Assembly: GCA_003104975.1 (NCBI GenBank)
Contig: PQAM01000019.1
Location: 124,889 to 188,888 of the forward strand
Length of the DNA stretch: 64,000 bases
Direction: 5' to 3'
Source of the DNA: Candidatus Methylomirabilota bacterium
GTDB lineage: Bacteria; Methylomirabilota; Methylomirabilia; Methylomirabilales; Methylomirabilaceae
Shown: positions 24,957-34,347 of the stretch, one piece after another
Layout of the letters: the number at the start of each line of letters is the position of its first letter
Position numbering within the stretch: the first letter of the stretch is position 1
Made by a program: the position numbers and the translations under genes
Notes under the pieces: generated by a model
What the model saw: only the letters and a program-made list of their open reading frames with translations
What the model was told of the DNA's origin: nothing
Database searches by the model: none

Positions 24957-26658
24957 GAAGGCGCTGCCTGCGGCAGCCGGCCCCCGCCGATGGGTCCGGG
25001 CGGTTGCGGCGACGACCCTCCTTCTTGCTGCAAGCTTTCTCCTCTTTTTCTACCGCCTGGATACGCTGTTACTATTTGACGCCGACGAACCGGCTTATGC
25101 CGAGGCGGCGAGGGAGATGGTGATCTCCGGCGATTGGGTCACACCCCATTTCAATTTCCGGCCTCGTTTTGACAAACCGATCTTCTTCTACTGGCTGATC
25201 GCACTGGCCTATAAAGGATTCGGGGTCGGCGAGTATGCGGCCCGCGTCTGGTCCGCCGTCTTTGCGACCGGTCTTACACTGTCGATCTATCTATTCGGAC
25301 GACGGCGGCTCAGCGAACGGGCCGCGCTGATTGCCGCGCTGGCCTTTGCCACAAATGCCGGGACCGTCGTGTTGGCGCGGGCGGCGGTCACCGACATGAC
25401 GCTGACCTTTTGTATGACCGTGGCGCTGTTCGGGTTTTTCGACCTCTATCTGGCCGACGATGCGGTGGGCCACCATTTTTCACTTGCCGGGTATGCTGCC
25501 ATCGCGCTCGCCGTACTCACGAAGGGCCCCATCGGTCTGCTGCTCCCCGGACTGGTTGTCGGCCTGTTTCTGGCTATTCGCAGAAAGGGCCGTCACGGCC
25601 TTTCCAAACTCCGCCTGTTGCCCGGTATCGGCCTGTTCAGCGCGGTCGTGCTGCCCTGGTATGTCTTGGTGTTGCGTGAGCACGGATGGACGTTTGTTTA
25701 CGGATTTTTTGTCCAACACCATCTGAATCGTTATCTGGGTGTCATATCGGGTCATGTCGGGGGCGCCTTGTATTTCCTGCCGGTGATCATTCTTGGCTTT
25801 TTCCCATGGAGCGGGATGCTGTCCGATGCCTTTGGTCGGCTCTGGACAATCCGCCGTCGACTCCGTGCCGGATTGACCGAACGACAGGAGCTGTTGCTGT
25901 TTCTGTGGCTGTGGGCCGGCGTGATTGTGCTCTTTTTCTCGTTCTCCCGCACGAAACTCCCCTCCTATATCTTTCCTGCCGTCCCGGCGCTCGCTCTTCT
26001 GGCGGGGATTGCCGGCGATTCTGATCGTGACGAGCGACGGCAGGCCGGGGGATGGGTGCGAATATCCGATGGGCTCATGGCCGGGGCGACCGGTGTGTTG
26101 ACCGTAACCCTCCTTCTCCTGCCGTTCATCGCCGATCGTATTCGACTTCGTGAGGCGCCGGATATCCCCCCGTTTGACTTCGGGATGGCGCCGTATGCGC
26201 TGGCCTGCCTCTTCGCGGTTGGGCTTACCCTGGCGATTGCGGCGAGACGAAGAGGGAAGGCGGATGTGGCGACGGCTGCGATGGCGGGCACCATGGTTGT
26301 GAGTATCGTCCTGGCCGTAGAACGGATTGCCCCGGCGATCCAGGAGAGCCTTCAGGGGGCTCTGCACGACTTTGCGCTTCTCGCCAGACACGAGCTTCGC
26401 CATGACGACCGTCTGGTAGCCTACAACCTGAACGCGCCCAGCCTGGTGTTTTACTCGGAACGACCGGTTATGATCATCAGAAAGGGTGAGGAGGCCGAGT
26501 TTCGGCGTCTTGTCGTCGATCATGGACGGCTCTTCATCATCGCCAAGACCGCTGCAGAGACCCGCCTGCGGGAAATCCCGGACATTTTCCCCTTGGACAG
26601 GCGAGGGGGGTATGTCCTATACTCTACCCGTCGTGGTCTGAATGGCGGAACCGGTTAA
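24943..26658 (+). CDS. GT39/ArnT-like membrane glycosyltransferase
   Basis: The 571-residue protein is a GT-C-fold transferase using a polyprenyl-phosphate sugar donor. Visible features are the first lumenal loop motif DADEPAYAEAAREMV with catalytic acidic residues, then FRPRFDKPIFFYW, and about twelve hydrophobic segments. This resembles ArnT, which transfers aminoarabinose to lipid A, but acceptor specificity cannot be assigned. ATG 24943 is chosen because translation upstream of it is the other frame of the PAP2 gene and is not protein-like. Confidence 0.88.
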   Translation: MSLSEKALPAAAGPRRWVRAVAATTLLLAASFLLFFYRLDTLLLFDADEPAYAEAAREMVISGDWVTPHFNFRPRFDKPIFFYWLIALAYKGFGVGEYAARVWSAVFATGLTLSIYLFGRRRLSERAALIAALAFATNAGTVVLARAAVTDMTLTFCMTVALFGFFDLYLADDAVGHHFSLAGYAAIALAVLTKGPIGLLLPGLVVGLFLAIRRKGRHGLSKLRLLPGIGLFSAVVLPWYVLVLREHGWTFVYGFFVQHHLNRYLGVISGHVGGALYFLPVIILGFFPWSGMLSDAFGRLWTIRRRLRAGLTERQELLLFLWLWAGVIVLFFSFSRTKLPSYIFPAVPALALLAGIAGDSDRDERRQAGGWVRISDGLMAGATGVLTVTLLLLPFIADRIRLREAPDIPPFDFGMAPYALACLFAVGLTLAIAARRRGKADVATAAMAGTMVVSIVLAVERIAPAIQESLQGALHDFALLARHELRHDDRLVAYNLNAPSLVFYSERPVMIIRKGEEAEFRRLVVDHGRLFIIAKTAAETRLREIPDIFPLDRRGGYVLYSTRRGLNGGTG

Positions 26659-26670
26659 AGAGGCGCGCAC

Positions 26671-27648
26671 GTGATTGCTGAGACGATTCTCTCTCCTGTG
26701 ACTTCCGAACTTGCCCTGGTTGAAGAGCGGCTCCTCCAAGACATCAGCGGTGATGTGGAGTTGATCTCTGAGATCATCCGGTATGTGCTCAAGAGCGGCG
26801 GGAAACGGGTCCGACCTGCGTTGCTGTTGCTGTCGGCCAAGCTCTGTGGCTATGATAGCGGCTCGCGTCACATCGATCTGGCGGTCGTGGCCGAATACAT
26901 GCACGCGGCCACGCTTATTCATGATGATATCATCGATCGGGCCGATAAGCGCCGCGGGCTGCCCTCGGCCAATAGTACCTGGGGTTCGCAGATCTCTGTG
27001 CTGGCGGGCGATTTTCTGTACGCCAGATCGCTCCAGATGCTGGTGATCGATGGTGATCTGGCGGTCATGCGGGCCTTCGCGGATGCGACGGTTCTGATGA
27101 TTGAGGGTCAGGTACGCGAGGTCCAGAACGCCGGAAACCTCGACCTTGCGTATCACGAGTATCTGGACATCATCACGGCAAAGACCGCCGCCCTGATTTC
27201 CGTTGCGTGCAGAACCGGCGCCCTGATCGCCGGCAGACCGATGGACGAGGTGGCGGCATTAACCGAGTTCGGTCTGAATCTGGGGATTGGATTCCAGTTG
27301 GTCGATGACGCGCTGGACTTTGTGGCCGAAGAGGACCGGTTGGGTAAACCGGTGGGGAACGACTTCAAGGAGGGGAAGGTGACCTTTCCGATCCTGCATG
27401 TGATGTGGGCCGGTTCGGAGGCCGATCGGGGCAGGATCCGCGAGTTGGCCGCGCAGACCACGCTCGGGGAGACCGACTTGGCAGAGGTCAAGGCGATGGT
27501 GGAACGGTACGGCGCCGTTCCGGCGACCATGGAGCTGGTTCGCACCTACCTGAAGAAGGCGAAGACATCGCTCAGCAGCTTTCCGGATTCGGCTGCCAAG
27601 CGCTCGCTTGTCCTGATGGTTGACTTTGTCGGAGATCGAGATTGGTAA
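26671..27648 (+). CDS. trans-polyprenyl diphosphate synthase
   Basis: This 325-residue prenyltransferase elongates isoprenoid diphosphates; the length and motifs suggest an octaprenyl- or similar long-chain synthase for the quinone side chain. GGKRVRP, the first aspartate-rich motif HDDIIDRADKRRG (DDxxD at residues 85-89) and the second, FQLVDDALDF, are present. The GTG start at 26671 follows AAAGAGG. It lies 12 bp after the GT39 gene. Confidence 0.92.
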   Translation: MIAETILSPVTSELALVEERLLQDISGDVELISEIIRYVLKSGGKRVRPALLLLSAKLCGYDSGSRHIDLAVVAEYMHAATLIHDDIIDRADKRRGLPSANSTWGSQISVLAGDFLYARSLQMLVIDGDLAVMRAFADATVLMIEGQVREVQNAGNLDLAYHEYLDIITAKTAALISVACRTGALIAGRPMDEVAALTEFGLNLGIGFQLVDDALDFVAEEDRLGKPVGNDFKEGKVTFPILHVMWAGSEADRGRIRELAAQTTLGETDLAEVKAMVERYGAVPATMELVRTYLKKAKTSLSSFPDSAAKRSLVLMVDFVGDRDW

Positions 27649-27678
27649 TGGCCGGTCTTCTTCCCTGCCCGTAATGTG

Positions 27679-29487
27679 ATGGCGACCAATCTGCAACAGA
27701 TTCGGAACTTCTCCATCATCGCGCACATCGATCACGGTAAGTCAACCCTGGCTGATCGGATTCTGGAGGCGACCGGGGCGCTGCCGCCTCGCGAGATGGA
27801 GGCCCAAGTCCTGGATCGCATGGACCTCGAGCGGGAACGGGGTATTACCATCAAGGCTAAGGCCGTCCGCCTCCACTACAAACGTCACGGTGCACCGGAG
27901 TATATCCTGAATCTGATCGATACGCCCGGTCATGTGGACTTCAGTTACGAGGTCTCACGAAGCCTCTCGGCGTGCGAGGGGGCCTTGCTCGTGATCGATG
28001 CCGTCCAGGGCGTCGAGGCGCAGACGCTGGCCAATGTGCACCTCGCCATGGAGCACGACCTGGCTATCATCCCGGTCATCAACAAGATTGACCTGCCGAA
28101 TGCCGATATCCCGCGAGTCAAGGCGCAGATCGAGGAGACCCTGGCCATCGATGCGTCCGAGGCGATCCTGTGCAGCGCCAAGCGCGGGATCGGGACCGAA
28201 GAGGTCATCGAGGCGGTCATCAAGCGGATTCCGCCTCCCACTGGCGCGTCTGACGCGTCTCTGAGGGCACTGATCTTCGACTCGTCATTTGATCCCTACC
28301 AGGGGGTGATCGTTTACGTCCGGCTGTATGAAGGCCAGGTGCGTGCGGGGATGCGGATACTCCTGATGTCCACCGGCGCGGCGTTCGACGTGATGCAGGT
28401 CGGCGTCTTTGCCCCGCAGATGCGTCCTACGGATTCGCTGTCGGCCGGAGAGGTCGGGTACATCATCGCCGGGATCAAGGATGTGCGCCACACGAGGGTC
28501 GGAGATACCATCACGGCCGAGGACCGACCGACGGCGGCGCCGCTGCCCGGCTTCAAAGAGGTCCGGCCGATGGTATTTGCCGGTCTGTACCCGACCGAGA
28601 GCGAACAGTACCTGGAACTGAAGGAGGCGCTGGAGAAGCTTCAGTTGAACGATTTCTCCTTCAGCTTTGAGCCGGAGACGTCGGTGGCCCTGGGATTCGG
28701 CTTTCGGTGCGGGTTCCTCGGTCTGCTCCACATGGAGATCATTCAGGAGCGGCTGGAGCGCGAGTTTGGCCTGACGCTGATCACGACCGCGCCGACTGTG
28801 GTCTACCGGGTCTCCAAGAGTGACGGGACCGTGGTTGAGGTGGACAACCCCAGCGATCTGCCTTCGCCGCAGGCCATCGAATGGATTGAAGAGCCGTACA
28901 TCAAGGCCTCCATTATGGCACCCGGCGAGTACGTCGGGCCGATCTTCGCGCTCTGTCAGGAAAAGCGCGGGATCCAGCGCGGTGTCGAGTATATGGAGGG
29001 CGGCCGGGTCGTCATCACCTACGACCTCCCGCTCAACGAGATCGTCATGGATTTCTATGATCGACTCAAGTCGGCTACCCGCGGCTACGCCTCGCTGGAC
29101 TATGAATTCATCGATTATCGGGAGGGTCACCTGGTGAAACTGGACATCCTGGTCAACGGTGAACCGGTGGATGCGCTCTCGTGCATCGTGCCGAGGGAGC
29201 AGGCGTATCTCAGGGGCCGGATGCTGGTGGAACAGATGCGGGAGCTGATTCCCAGACAGCTCTTCGAGGTGGTGATCCAGGCTGCGCTTGGCGGTAAGGT
29301 GATCGCGCGAGAAAGCGTGCGCCCCTTACGCAAAAACGTCACGGCCAAATGCTACGGCGGGGATATTACCCGCAAGCGAAAACTGTTGGAGCGCCAGAAA
29401 GAGGGGAAGCGCAGAATGAAGCAGGTCGGCAGGGTCGAGATTCCCCAGGAGGCCTTCATGGCAGTCCTGAAGGTCAAAACGCCATGA
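27679..29487 (+). CDS. lepA: elongation factor 4 (LepA)
   Basis: LepA/EF4 is a ribosome-associated translational GTPase. The G1 motif AHIDHGKST (residues 15-23), switch region [26 protein letters not shown] and the LepA-specific C-terminal domain (residues about 480-600) are all visible, and the length of about 602 matches the family. ATG 27679 is preferred to the preceding GTG 27676. It overlaps lepB by four bases. Confidence 0.97.
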   Translation: MATNLQQIRNFSIIAHIDHGKSTLADRILEATGALPPREMEAQVLDRMDLERERGITIKAKAVRLHYKRHGAPEYILNLIDTPGHVDFSYEVSRSLSACEGALLVIDAVQGVEAQTLANVHLAMEHDLAIIPVINKIDLPNADIPRVKAQIEETLAIDASEAILCSAKRGIGTEEVIEAVIKRIPPPTGASDASLRALIFDSSFDPYQGVIVYVRLYEGQVRAGMRILLMSTGAAFDVMQVGVFAPQMRPTDSLSAGEVGYIIAGIKDVRHTRVGDTITAEDRPTAAPLPGFKEVRPMVFAGLYPTESEQYLELKEALEKLQLNDFSFSFEPETSVALGFGFRCGFLGLLHMEIIQERLEREFGLTLITTAPTVVYRVSKSDGTVVEVDNPSDLPSPQAIEWIEEPYIKASIMAPGEYVGPIFALCQEKRGIQRGVEYMEGGRVVITYDLPLNEIVMDFYDRLKSATRGYASLDYEFIDYREGHLVKLDILVNGEPVDALSCIVPREQAYLRGRMLVEQMRELIPRQLFEVVIQAALGGKVIARESVRPLRKNVTAKCYGGDITRKRKLLERQKEGKRRMKQVGRVEIPQEAFMAVLKVKTP

Positions 29488-30122
29488 GACGACAGACAGC
29501 GGATGAGACAGTGAAGGAGGATCAGGAGCGGGCCCCGCGGCCGAACGCGAAGTCCGATAAATCGGTTGCGCGCCAGTATGCGGAGGCCGTGGTCATTGCC
29601 GTTATCCTGGCGTTGGTGGTTCGAACCTTTGTGGTCCAGGCTTTCAAGATCCCATCCGGATCGATGCTGCAGACGCTCCAGGTCGGCGACCACATTTTAG
29701 TCAACAAGTTCCTCTTCTGGTTCACGAACCCCCAACATGGCGACATCATCGTCTTCAAGTACCCTCAGGATGAAGGGAGAGACTTCATCAAGCGGGTGGT
29801 CGGTCTGCCGGGTGACAAGGTGGAGATTCGGGCCAAACAGCTCTACATCAACGATCAGCCGGTGACTGAGCCGTACGCCATCCACCTGGATCCAGCCGCG
29901 TTCGATGATCCGGGTTCGTCGCGGGACAATTTTGGTCCGGTTGTCGTCGAGCCTGGCCACCTGTTTATGATGGGTGACAACCGGGACTACAGCATGGACA
30001 GCAGGTTTTGGGGTTTGCTCGATATGAAGAAGATCAGAGGGAAGGCCTTCGTCATCTACTGGTCGTGGGATCACGAGCGTTTCCGGCCGCGCTGGGATCG
30101 GATCGGGATGCTGGTGCGATGA
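29484..30122 (+). CDS. lepB: signal peptidase I
   Basis: This membrane-bound serine protease cleaves signal peptides from exported proteins. The 212-residue product has a short charged N-terminus, one transmembrane segment (about 33-52), the nucleophile in PSGSM (Ser60), the general base in FIKRVVG (Lys103), and [11 protein letters not shown] near the C-terminus. ATG 29484 overlaps the lepA stop; longer in-frame readings run through lepA in another frame and are not real. Confidence 0.96.
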   Translation: MRRQTADETVKEDQERAPRPNAKSDKSVARQYAEAVVIAVILALVVRTFVVQAFKIPSGSMLQTLQVGDHILVNKFLFWFTNPQHGDIIVFKYPQDEGRDFIKRVVGLPGDKVEIRAKQLYINDQPVTEPYAIHLDPAAFDDPGSSRDNFGPVVVEPGHLFMMGDNRDYSMDSRFWGLLDMKKIRGKAFVIYWSWDHERFRPRWDRIGMLVR

Positions 30123-31333
30123 ACGCAGTGTCGAGCGTTGAGTGTCGAGTGTCGAGTTCAGACTCTTCTCCTTACTCCTCACGCCTTACCCCTTACGCCC
30201 AACCCCTCGGTGTATACATCCACATTCCCTATTGCCTGTCACGCTGTCATTACTGCGACTTCAACAGCTATCGCATTGATACCGGTCAGATTACACAATA
30301 TCTGGAGACGCTGGCGCGAGAGATCGCATCGAGGGCGTGCGCAGAAGCGGTCCGAGACCGGCGCGTCTGTTCCGTCTTCTTCGGCGGCGGGACGCCTTCG
30401 ATACTCCAGGCGTCGCAACTGGTCGGCATCCTCGATCATTGCCGGGCGACCTTTACCGTCGAGGACGATGCAGAGGTCAGCCTCGAGGTCAATCCTGGGA
30501 CGGTCGACCTGCCGAAACTCTGTGCGTTGCGAGAGGGCGGGGTGACCCGCCTGAGCGCAGGGGTGCAAGCGGTTCAGGACCGACTCCTCCAACGAATCGG
30601 ACGCGCCCATACGGCCTGGGAGGCCGAACGAGCCTTTTGGTCGATGCGGGAGGCCGGCTTCGATAATATCAATCTGGACCTGATGTTCGGCCTGCCCGAT
30701 CAGAGTACGGACGACTGGTCGGAGACCCTTGACTGGGCGATCGGCGCAGGTCCTGAGCACATCTCTGCCTACGGGCTGATTCTCGAGGACGGGACGCCGC
30801 TCCAGCTTGAGTCGTCCAGGGGCGACATTGGGCTCCCCGACGAAGAGACGGAGGCGGCGATGTACCGTTTAGCTGTCGACCGGTTGCGCGAGGCCGGCTT
30901 TGAGCAGTACGAAATTTCCAACTTCGCGCGTCAAGGCTTTCAATGTCGGCATAATCTGGTCTACTGGCAACACCAGGAGTACCTCGGCCTGGGGGCGGGG
31001 GCCCACTCATTCCTCGCCGGACGTCGGTACTACAATGAATCACTGCCCGCACGCTACGTCTGCGCGATGGCCGAGCGAGGGGCCGCCGTAGCCGGCGGCG
31101 AAGTGCTGTCTGTCGAGATGGTGCGATCCGAGCGTCTGATGTTGGGACTGCGGCTTCGGTCCGGATTGGACGTGCAGGCGTTCACGGACCTCCTGGGTAT
31201 TCAAGACCTTGCGGCGTCTGATCGGGTCGCTCGCTTTCTGGACGATGGGTTTCTTCGCGTACGGGAAGGGCGGGTACAGATCACAGAGCGTGGGCTTCTC
31301 GTAGCCAACGAACTGGTTGTCCAACTTCTCTGA
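30119..31333 (+). CDS. hemW: radical SAM protein HemW
   Basis: HemW is a radical-SAM haem chaperone related to coproporphyrinogen III dehydrogenase HemN. The iron-sulfur motif HIPYCLSRCHYC (Cys39, 43, 46), GGGTPS, and the HemW-specific CRHNLVYW segment are present. The first 28 or so residues ([10 protein letters not shown].. LTPYAQP) do not look like the family; they are encoded by GTCGAGT heptamers and by a CTTACxCC-type repeat. The start at 30119 overlaps the lepB stop by four bases, so the repeat-encoded leader is probably translated. Confidence 0.92.
   Translation: MNAVSSVECRVSSSDSSPYSSRLTPYAQPLGVYIHIPYCLSRCHYCDFNSYRIDTGQITQYLETLAREIASRACAEAVRDRRVCSVFFGGGTPSILQASQLVGILDHCRATFTVEDDAEVSLEVNPGTVDLPKLCALREGGVTRLSAGVQAVQDRLLQRIGRAHTAWEAERAFWSMREAGFDNINLDLMFGLPDQSTDDWSETLDWAIGAGPEHISAYGLILEDGTPLQLESSRGDIGLPDEETEAAMYRLAVDRLREAGFEQYEISNFARQGFQCRHNLVYWQHQEYLGLGAGAHSFLAGRRYYNESLPARYVCAMAERGAAVAGGEVLSVEMVRSERLMLGLRLRSGLDVQAFTDLLGIQDLAASDRVARFLDDGFLRVREGRVQITERGLLVANELVVQLL
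30128..30158. repeat. GTCGAGT heptamer repeat in hemW N-terminus
   Basis: Four units of the form gtcgagt/gttgagt lie in tandem just after the hemW ATG, followed by cttactcctcacgccttacc-type sequence. The encoded peptide [10 protein letters not shown] is almost the same as that in the GrpE tail. Confidence 0.7.
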
Positions 31334-31374
31334 TTCCGGTCCGTAGACTCCGCGTGGGACGGCGGCAAAACCGC

Positions 31375-31403
31375 TTGACAATAGTAGCCGTTTTTCTTAG
31401 GAT
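31375..31403 (+). promoter_or_regulatory. promoter of hrcA-grpE-dnaJ
   Basis: TTGACA (31375-31380), a 17-base spacer and TAGGAT (31398-31403) lie just upstream of the CIRCE operator, which would cover the start of the transcript. Confidence 0.75.
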
Positions 31404-31414
31404 TTTTTTGTGAT

Positions 31415-31441
31415 TTGGCACTCTCCGCGAGAGAGTGCCAA
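31415..31441. promoter_or_regulatory. CIRCE operator (HrcA binding site)
   Basis: TTGGCACTC - 9 bases - GAGTGCCAA is a perfect inverted repeat with the canonical CIRCE spacing. It differs from the consensus TTAGCACTC arms at one symmetrical position. It precedes hrcA, as expected for autoregulation of the heat-shock operon. Confidence 0.95.
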
Positions 31442-31477
31442 GAGCCGAAGAAGGCGCAAGGGGGGGACGAGGGATTC

Positions 31478-32518
31478 ATGCGGACACATGAACTGACTCC
31501 ACGGGAGCGTCAGGTCCTGAAGGTGATTATCCATGACTATATCACCTCCGGGGAGCCTGTCGGGTCCCGAAGCATCGCGAGACACCACCTGGGCCACCTC
31601 AGCCCTGCCACCATCCGCAACGTGATGGCGGATCTGGAGGAGGAAGGCTATCTCTCTCAACCGCACGCGTCGGCCGGCAGGATCCCAACCGATTCCGGGT
31701 ATCGCTTGTACGTCGACAGTCTCATGCAGCGTCCTCGATTGTCGAGGGTCGAGGAAAGTCGGATCGAACAGGGAATCCGTCCTAGCCGCGGTCAGGCCGA
31801 GGAGCTGGTGCAGGGGGTCAGCCGAATCCTTTCCGATTTGTCGCGATACGCATCGGTCGTGCTTGCGCCGAGATTTGCACAGAATACGTGGCGGCGCATC
31901 AATTTTGTCCACCTGAACCGGGAGCGGATTCTGGTGGTCCTGATGGCCGATTCCGGACTCGTTCAGCAGAAGGTGATTGCCATCGACGAGCTGATCGAGC
32001 AGCCGGGACTGGATCGGATCTCCAACTATCTGAACAGTGTTTTGGGCGGGGTGACCCTTCACGAGGTCAGAAACCGGATCATTGCGCGAATGGCCGAGGA
32101 GCGCGATGAGTTTAACCGCCTGATGCAGCGGGCACTGGAGCTCAGCAATAAGACGCTGGAGGGTGAGGAAGAACAGGTCTATATCGGAGGGGCGGCCAAC
32201 ATCGCGCATCAGCCGGAGTTTGCCGACATCAACAAGATGAAGCATATCTTCGCAGCCTTTGAGGAAAAATCAAAGCTGGTGAAGATTCTTGATCAATGCC
32301 TGACCTATGAGGGGTTGCGGGTAATTATCGGTCGAGAGAGTGAGATGAGGGAGATGCGCGACCTCAGCCTGATTGCCTCGCCGTATAAGAGCGGGGATCA
32401 TGTTATTGGCGTACTCGGCATCGTTGGACCGAAACGGATCGCTTATGACCGCATGGTGGCCCTTGTCGATTGTACGGCCAGGGTTGTGAGCAAGCTGCTG
32501 ACAGAGGCGGATGTATAG
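31478..32518 (+). CDS. hrcA: heat-inducible transcription repressor HrcA
   Basis: HrcA binds CIRCE and represses chaperone genes until stress. The 346-residue product has the N-terminal winged helix (LTPRERQVLKVIIHDYITSGEPVGS, then LSPATIRNVMADLEEEGYL) and the family C-terminal domain with GGAANIAHQPEF and VIIGRE. ATG 31478 follows GGGGGGA; the in-frame sequence before it overlaps the CIRCE element. Confidence 0.96.
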   Translation: MRTHELTPRERQVLKVIIHDYITSGEPVGSRSIARHHLGHLSPATIRNVMADLEEEGYLSQPHASAGRIPTDSGYRLYVDSLMQRPRLSRVEESRIEQGIRPSRGQAEELVQGVSRILSDLSRYASVVLAPRFAQNTWRRINFVHLNRERILVVLMADSGLVQQKVIAIDELIEQPGLDRISNYLNSVLGGVTLHEVRNRIIARMAEERDEFNRLMQRALELSNKTLEGEEEQVYIGGAANIAHQPEFADINKMKHIFAAFEEKSKLVKILDQCLTYEGLRVIIGRESEMREMRDLSLIASPYKSGDHVIGVLGIVGPKRIAYDRMVALVDCTARVVSKLLTEADV

Positions 32519-32573
32519 TTCCGGCGGATAGCCTGCCGACTCTGTCGTTGAACAGATAGGAGTCGATCGGACC

Positions 32574-33215
32574 ATGAATCAGGAAAATCAAGACGTCACA
32601 GCACCGACAAGCGGTACCGTTCATGAGGGTCCCGCCGCCCCCACAACCGAGCTGGAGGCGATGATCGGCAAGCTGCAGGCCGAACTTAAGGAACGGACTG
32701 CGGAGGTGGATGCCCTCAATGACCGTCTCCTTCGCGTGCACGCGGAGTTTGAGAACTACAAGAAGCGGGCATCCCGGGAGCGAAGTGAGTTTGTGAGATT
32801 CGCGAACGAAGGGCTGATTCTTGAACTGCTGCCTGTGGTGGACAGCCTGGAACATGCGGTCGCGACGGCGCGTGTCGGCAGCGACGTCCAAGGTCTTGCA
32901 GAGGGGGTCGATATTATTCTTCGGCTCTTCCTGACGACCCTGGAAAAGGTCGGGGTTAAACCGATCGAGGCATTGGGCCGTGAGTTCGATCCGAACTTCC
33001 ATCAGGCTGTGGCTCAGACAGAGTCGACGGATGGTCGCGACAATATCGCCGTCGAGGAGATTCGAAAAGGGTACCTCCTGGAAGGGCGCCTGTTGCGGCC
33101 GGCGATGGTGAAGGTATCGAAAACACCAGTGTCGAGTGTCGAGTGTCGAGCGTCGAGCGTCGGTGAGGATAGACCCGAAACCCAACATCCGAAATTCGAA
33201 ACATCTGAGTCATGA
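32574..33215 (+). CDS. grpE: nucleotide exchange factor GrpE
   Basis: GrpE releases ADP from DnaK. The 213-residue product has a disordered N-terminus, a long coiled-coil (about residues 25-65), the dimer helices and the C-terminal beta domain (VDIILRLF.. [13 protein letters not shown].. [18 protein letters not shown]). The last 30 residues ([14 protein letters not shown]..) are not part of the fold and derive from GTCGAGT heptamers. It overlaps dnaJ by four bases. dnaK, usually next, is not here. Confidence 0.95.
   Translation: MNQENQDVTAPTSGTVHEGPAAPTTELEAMIGKLQAELKERTAEVDALNDRLLRVHAEFENYKKRASRERSEFVRFANEGLILELLPVVDSLEHAVATARVGSDVQGLAEGVDIILRLFLTTLEKVGVKPIEALGREFDPNFHQAVAQTESTDGRDNIAVEEIRKGYLLEGRLLRPAMVKVSKTPVSSVECRASSVGEDRPETQHPKFETSES
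33129..33163. repeat. GTCGAGT heptamer repeat in grpE 3' end
   Basis: Five tandem heptamers (gtcgagt x2, gtcgagc x2 and a final gtcggt) encode the VSSVEC.. tail of GrpE. They are followed by gaaacccaacatccgaaattc-like sequence of the same style as that upstream of hisG. Confidence 0.7.
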
Positions 33216-34303
33216 GCAAGCGCGACTACTATGAGGTGCTGGGGGTAGATCGGGATGCCGGTCCCGATGAGATCAAGCGGGCCTATCGTCGGCTGGCCCA
33301 CAAATATCACCCCGACAAGAACCCCGACAATAAGGCGTCGGAAGAGCAATTCAAGGAGGCTGCCGAGGCGTACGAGATCCTGAACAATCCCGAGAAGCGG
33401 GCGGCCTATGACCGGTTCGGCGTTGCCGGAGAACGGGCCGGCTTCGGGGGGTTTGGCGAGGCCGGCTTCGGGTCGGTATTTGAGGACCTGTTCGAGGGGT
33501 TCTTTGGAGGATCCGGTCGGCGGGCTGCCTCGCGAGGGGCGGATTTGCGCTACAACCTGGAGATCAACCTTGAGGAGGCGATCCTCGGGGTGGAGAAAGA
33601 GATCACCATCCCCCGGATGGAGCCCTGCGGCGCCTGCAAGGGGAGCGGCGCGAAGCCCGGCACATCTCCGGTCGCGTGTCGGTCCTGCCGCGGCAGCGGC
33701 CAGGTCCGGTACTCGCAAGGCTTTCTCACCATCAGTCAGACCTGTTCGGCCTGTCGAGGCGAGGGGCGTGTCATCGAACATCGGTGCCGCGACTGCCGGG
33801 GCACCGGGCGGTCACGATCCGAGCGGACCCTGACGGTGAAGATCCCTGCCGGGGTTGAGACAGGGATACGCTTAAAGCTGACCGGCGAGGGGGAGGCCGG
33901 TCCCCATTGGGGGGACCGGGGCGATCTGTATGTTGTCATCACCGTAAAGGAGCATCCGCTCTTTGCGCGGCATGGCGATGACCTGTACTGTGAGGTCCCG
34001 GTCACGTTTGTCCAGGCGGTGTTGGGGGACGAGTTGGAGATCCCAACCTTTTTCGGGATGACGAAGCTCAAGATCCCGTCCGGGACCCAACCGGGCGCCG
34101 AGTTCCGCATTCGCGGCAAGGGTGTGCCGCGCCTGCGCGGCCACGATCAAGGCGACCTGGTGGTCAGGGTCGTAGTCGAGGTGCCCAAACGACTGACCAC
34201 GAAGCAGCGCGAACTGCTCGAAGCATACGCCGCCCTGGAAAACGGCGACGGGAGTCCGCTGGTCCAGAGTTTCTTTGATAAGGTCAAGAATCTGTTCGGC
34301 TGA
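33212..34303 (+). CDS. dnaJ: co-chaperone DnaJ
   Basis: DnaJ delivers substrates to DnaK and stimulates its ATPase. The J domain ([12 protein letters not shown].., HPD at residues 33-35), a short Gly/Phe region, four CxxCxGxG zinc motifs ([32 protein letters not shown]) and the C-terminal substrate-binding domains are present. At 363 residues it is a full-length type I DnaJ. Confidence 0.96.
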   Translation: MSKRDYYEVLGVDRDAGPDEIKRAYRRLAHKYHPDKNPDNKASEEQFKEAAEAYEILNNPEKRAAYDRFGVAGERAGFGGFGEAGFGSVFEDLFEGFFGGSGRRAASRGADLRYNLEINLEEAILGVEKEITIPRMEPCGACKGSGAKPGTSPVACRSCRGSGQVRYSQGFLTISQTCSACRGEGRVIEHRCRDCRGTGRSRSERTLTVKIPAGVETGIRLKLTGEGEAGPHWGDRGDLYVVITVKEHPLFARHGDDLYCEVPVTFVQAVLGDELEIPTFFGMTKLKIPSGTQPGAEFRIRGKGVPRLRGHDQGDLVVRVVVEVPKRLTTKQRELLEAYAALENGDGSPLVQSFFDKVKNLFG

Positions 34304-34347
34304 TCCACCCTTCCGCAACGGCATGCCTGCGTAGAGGATACTGACCG

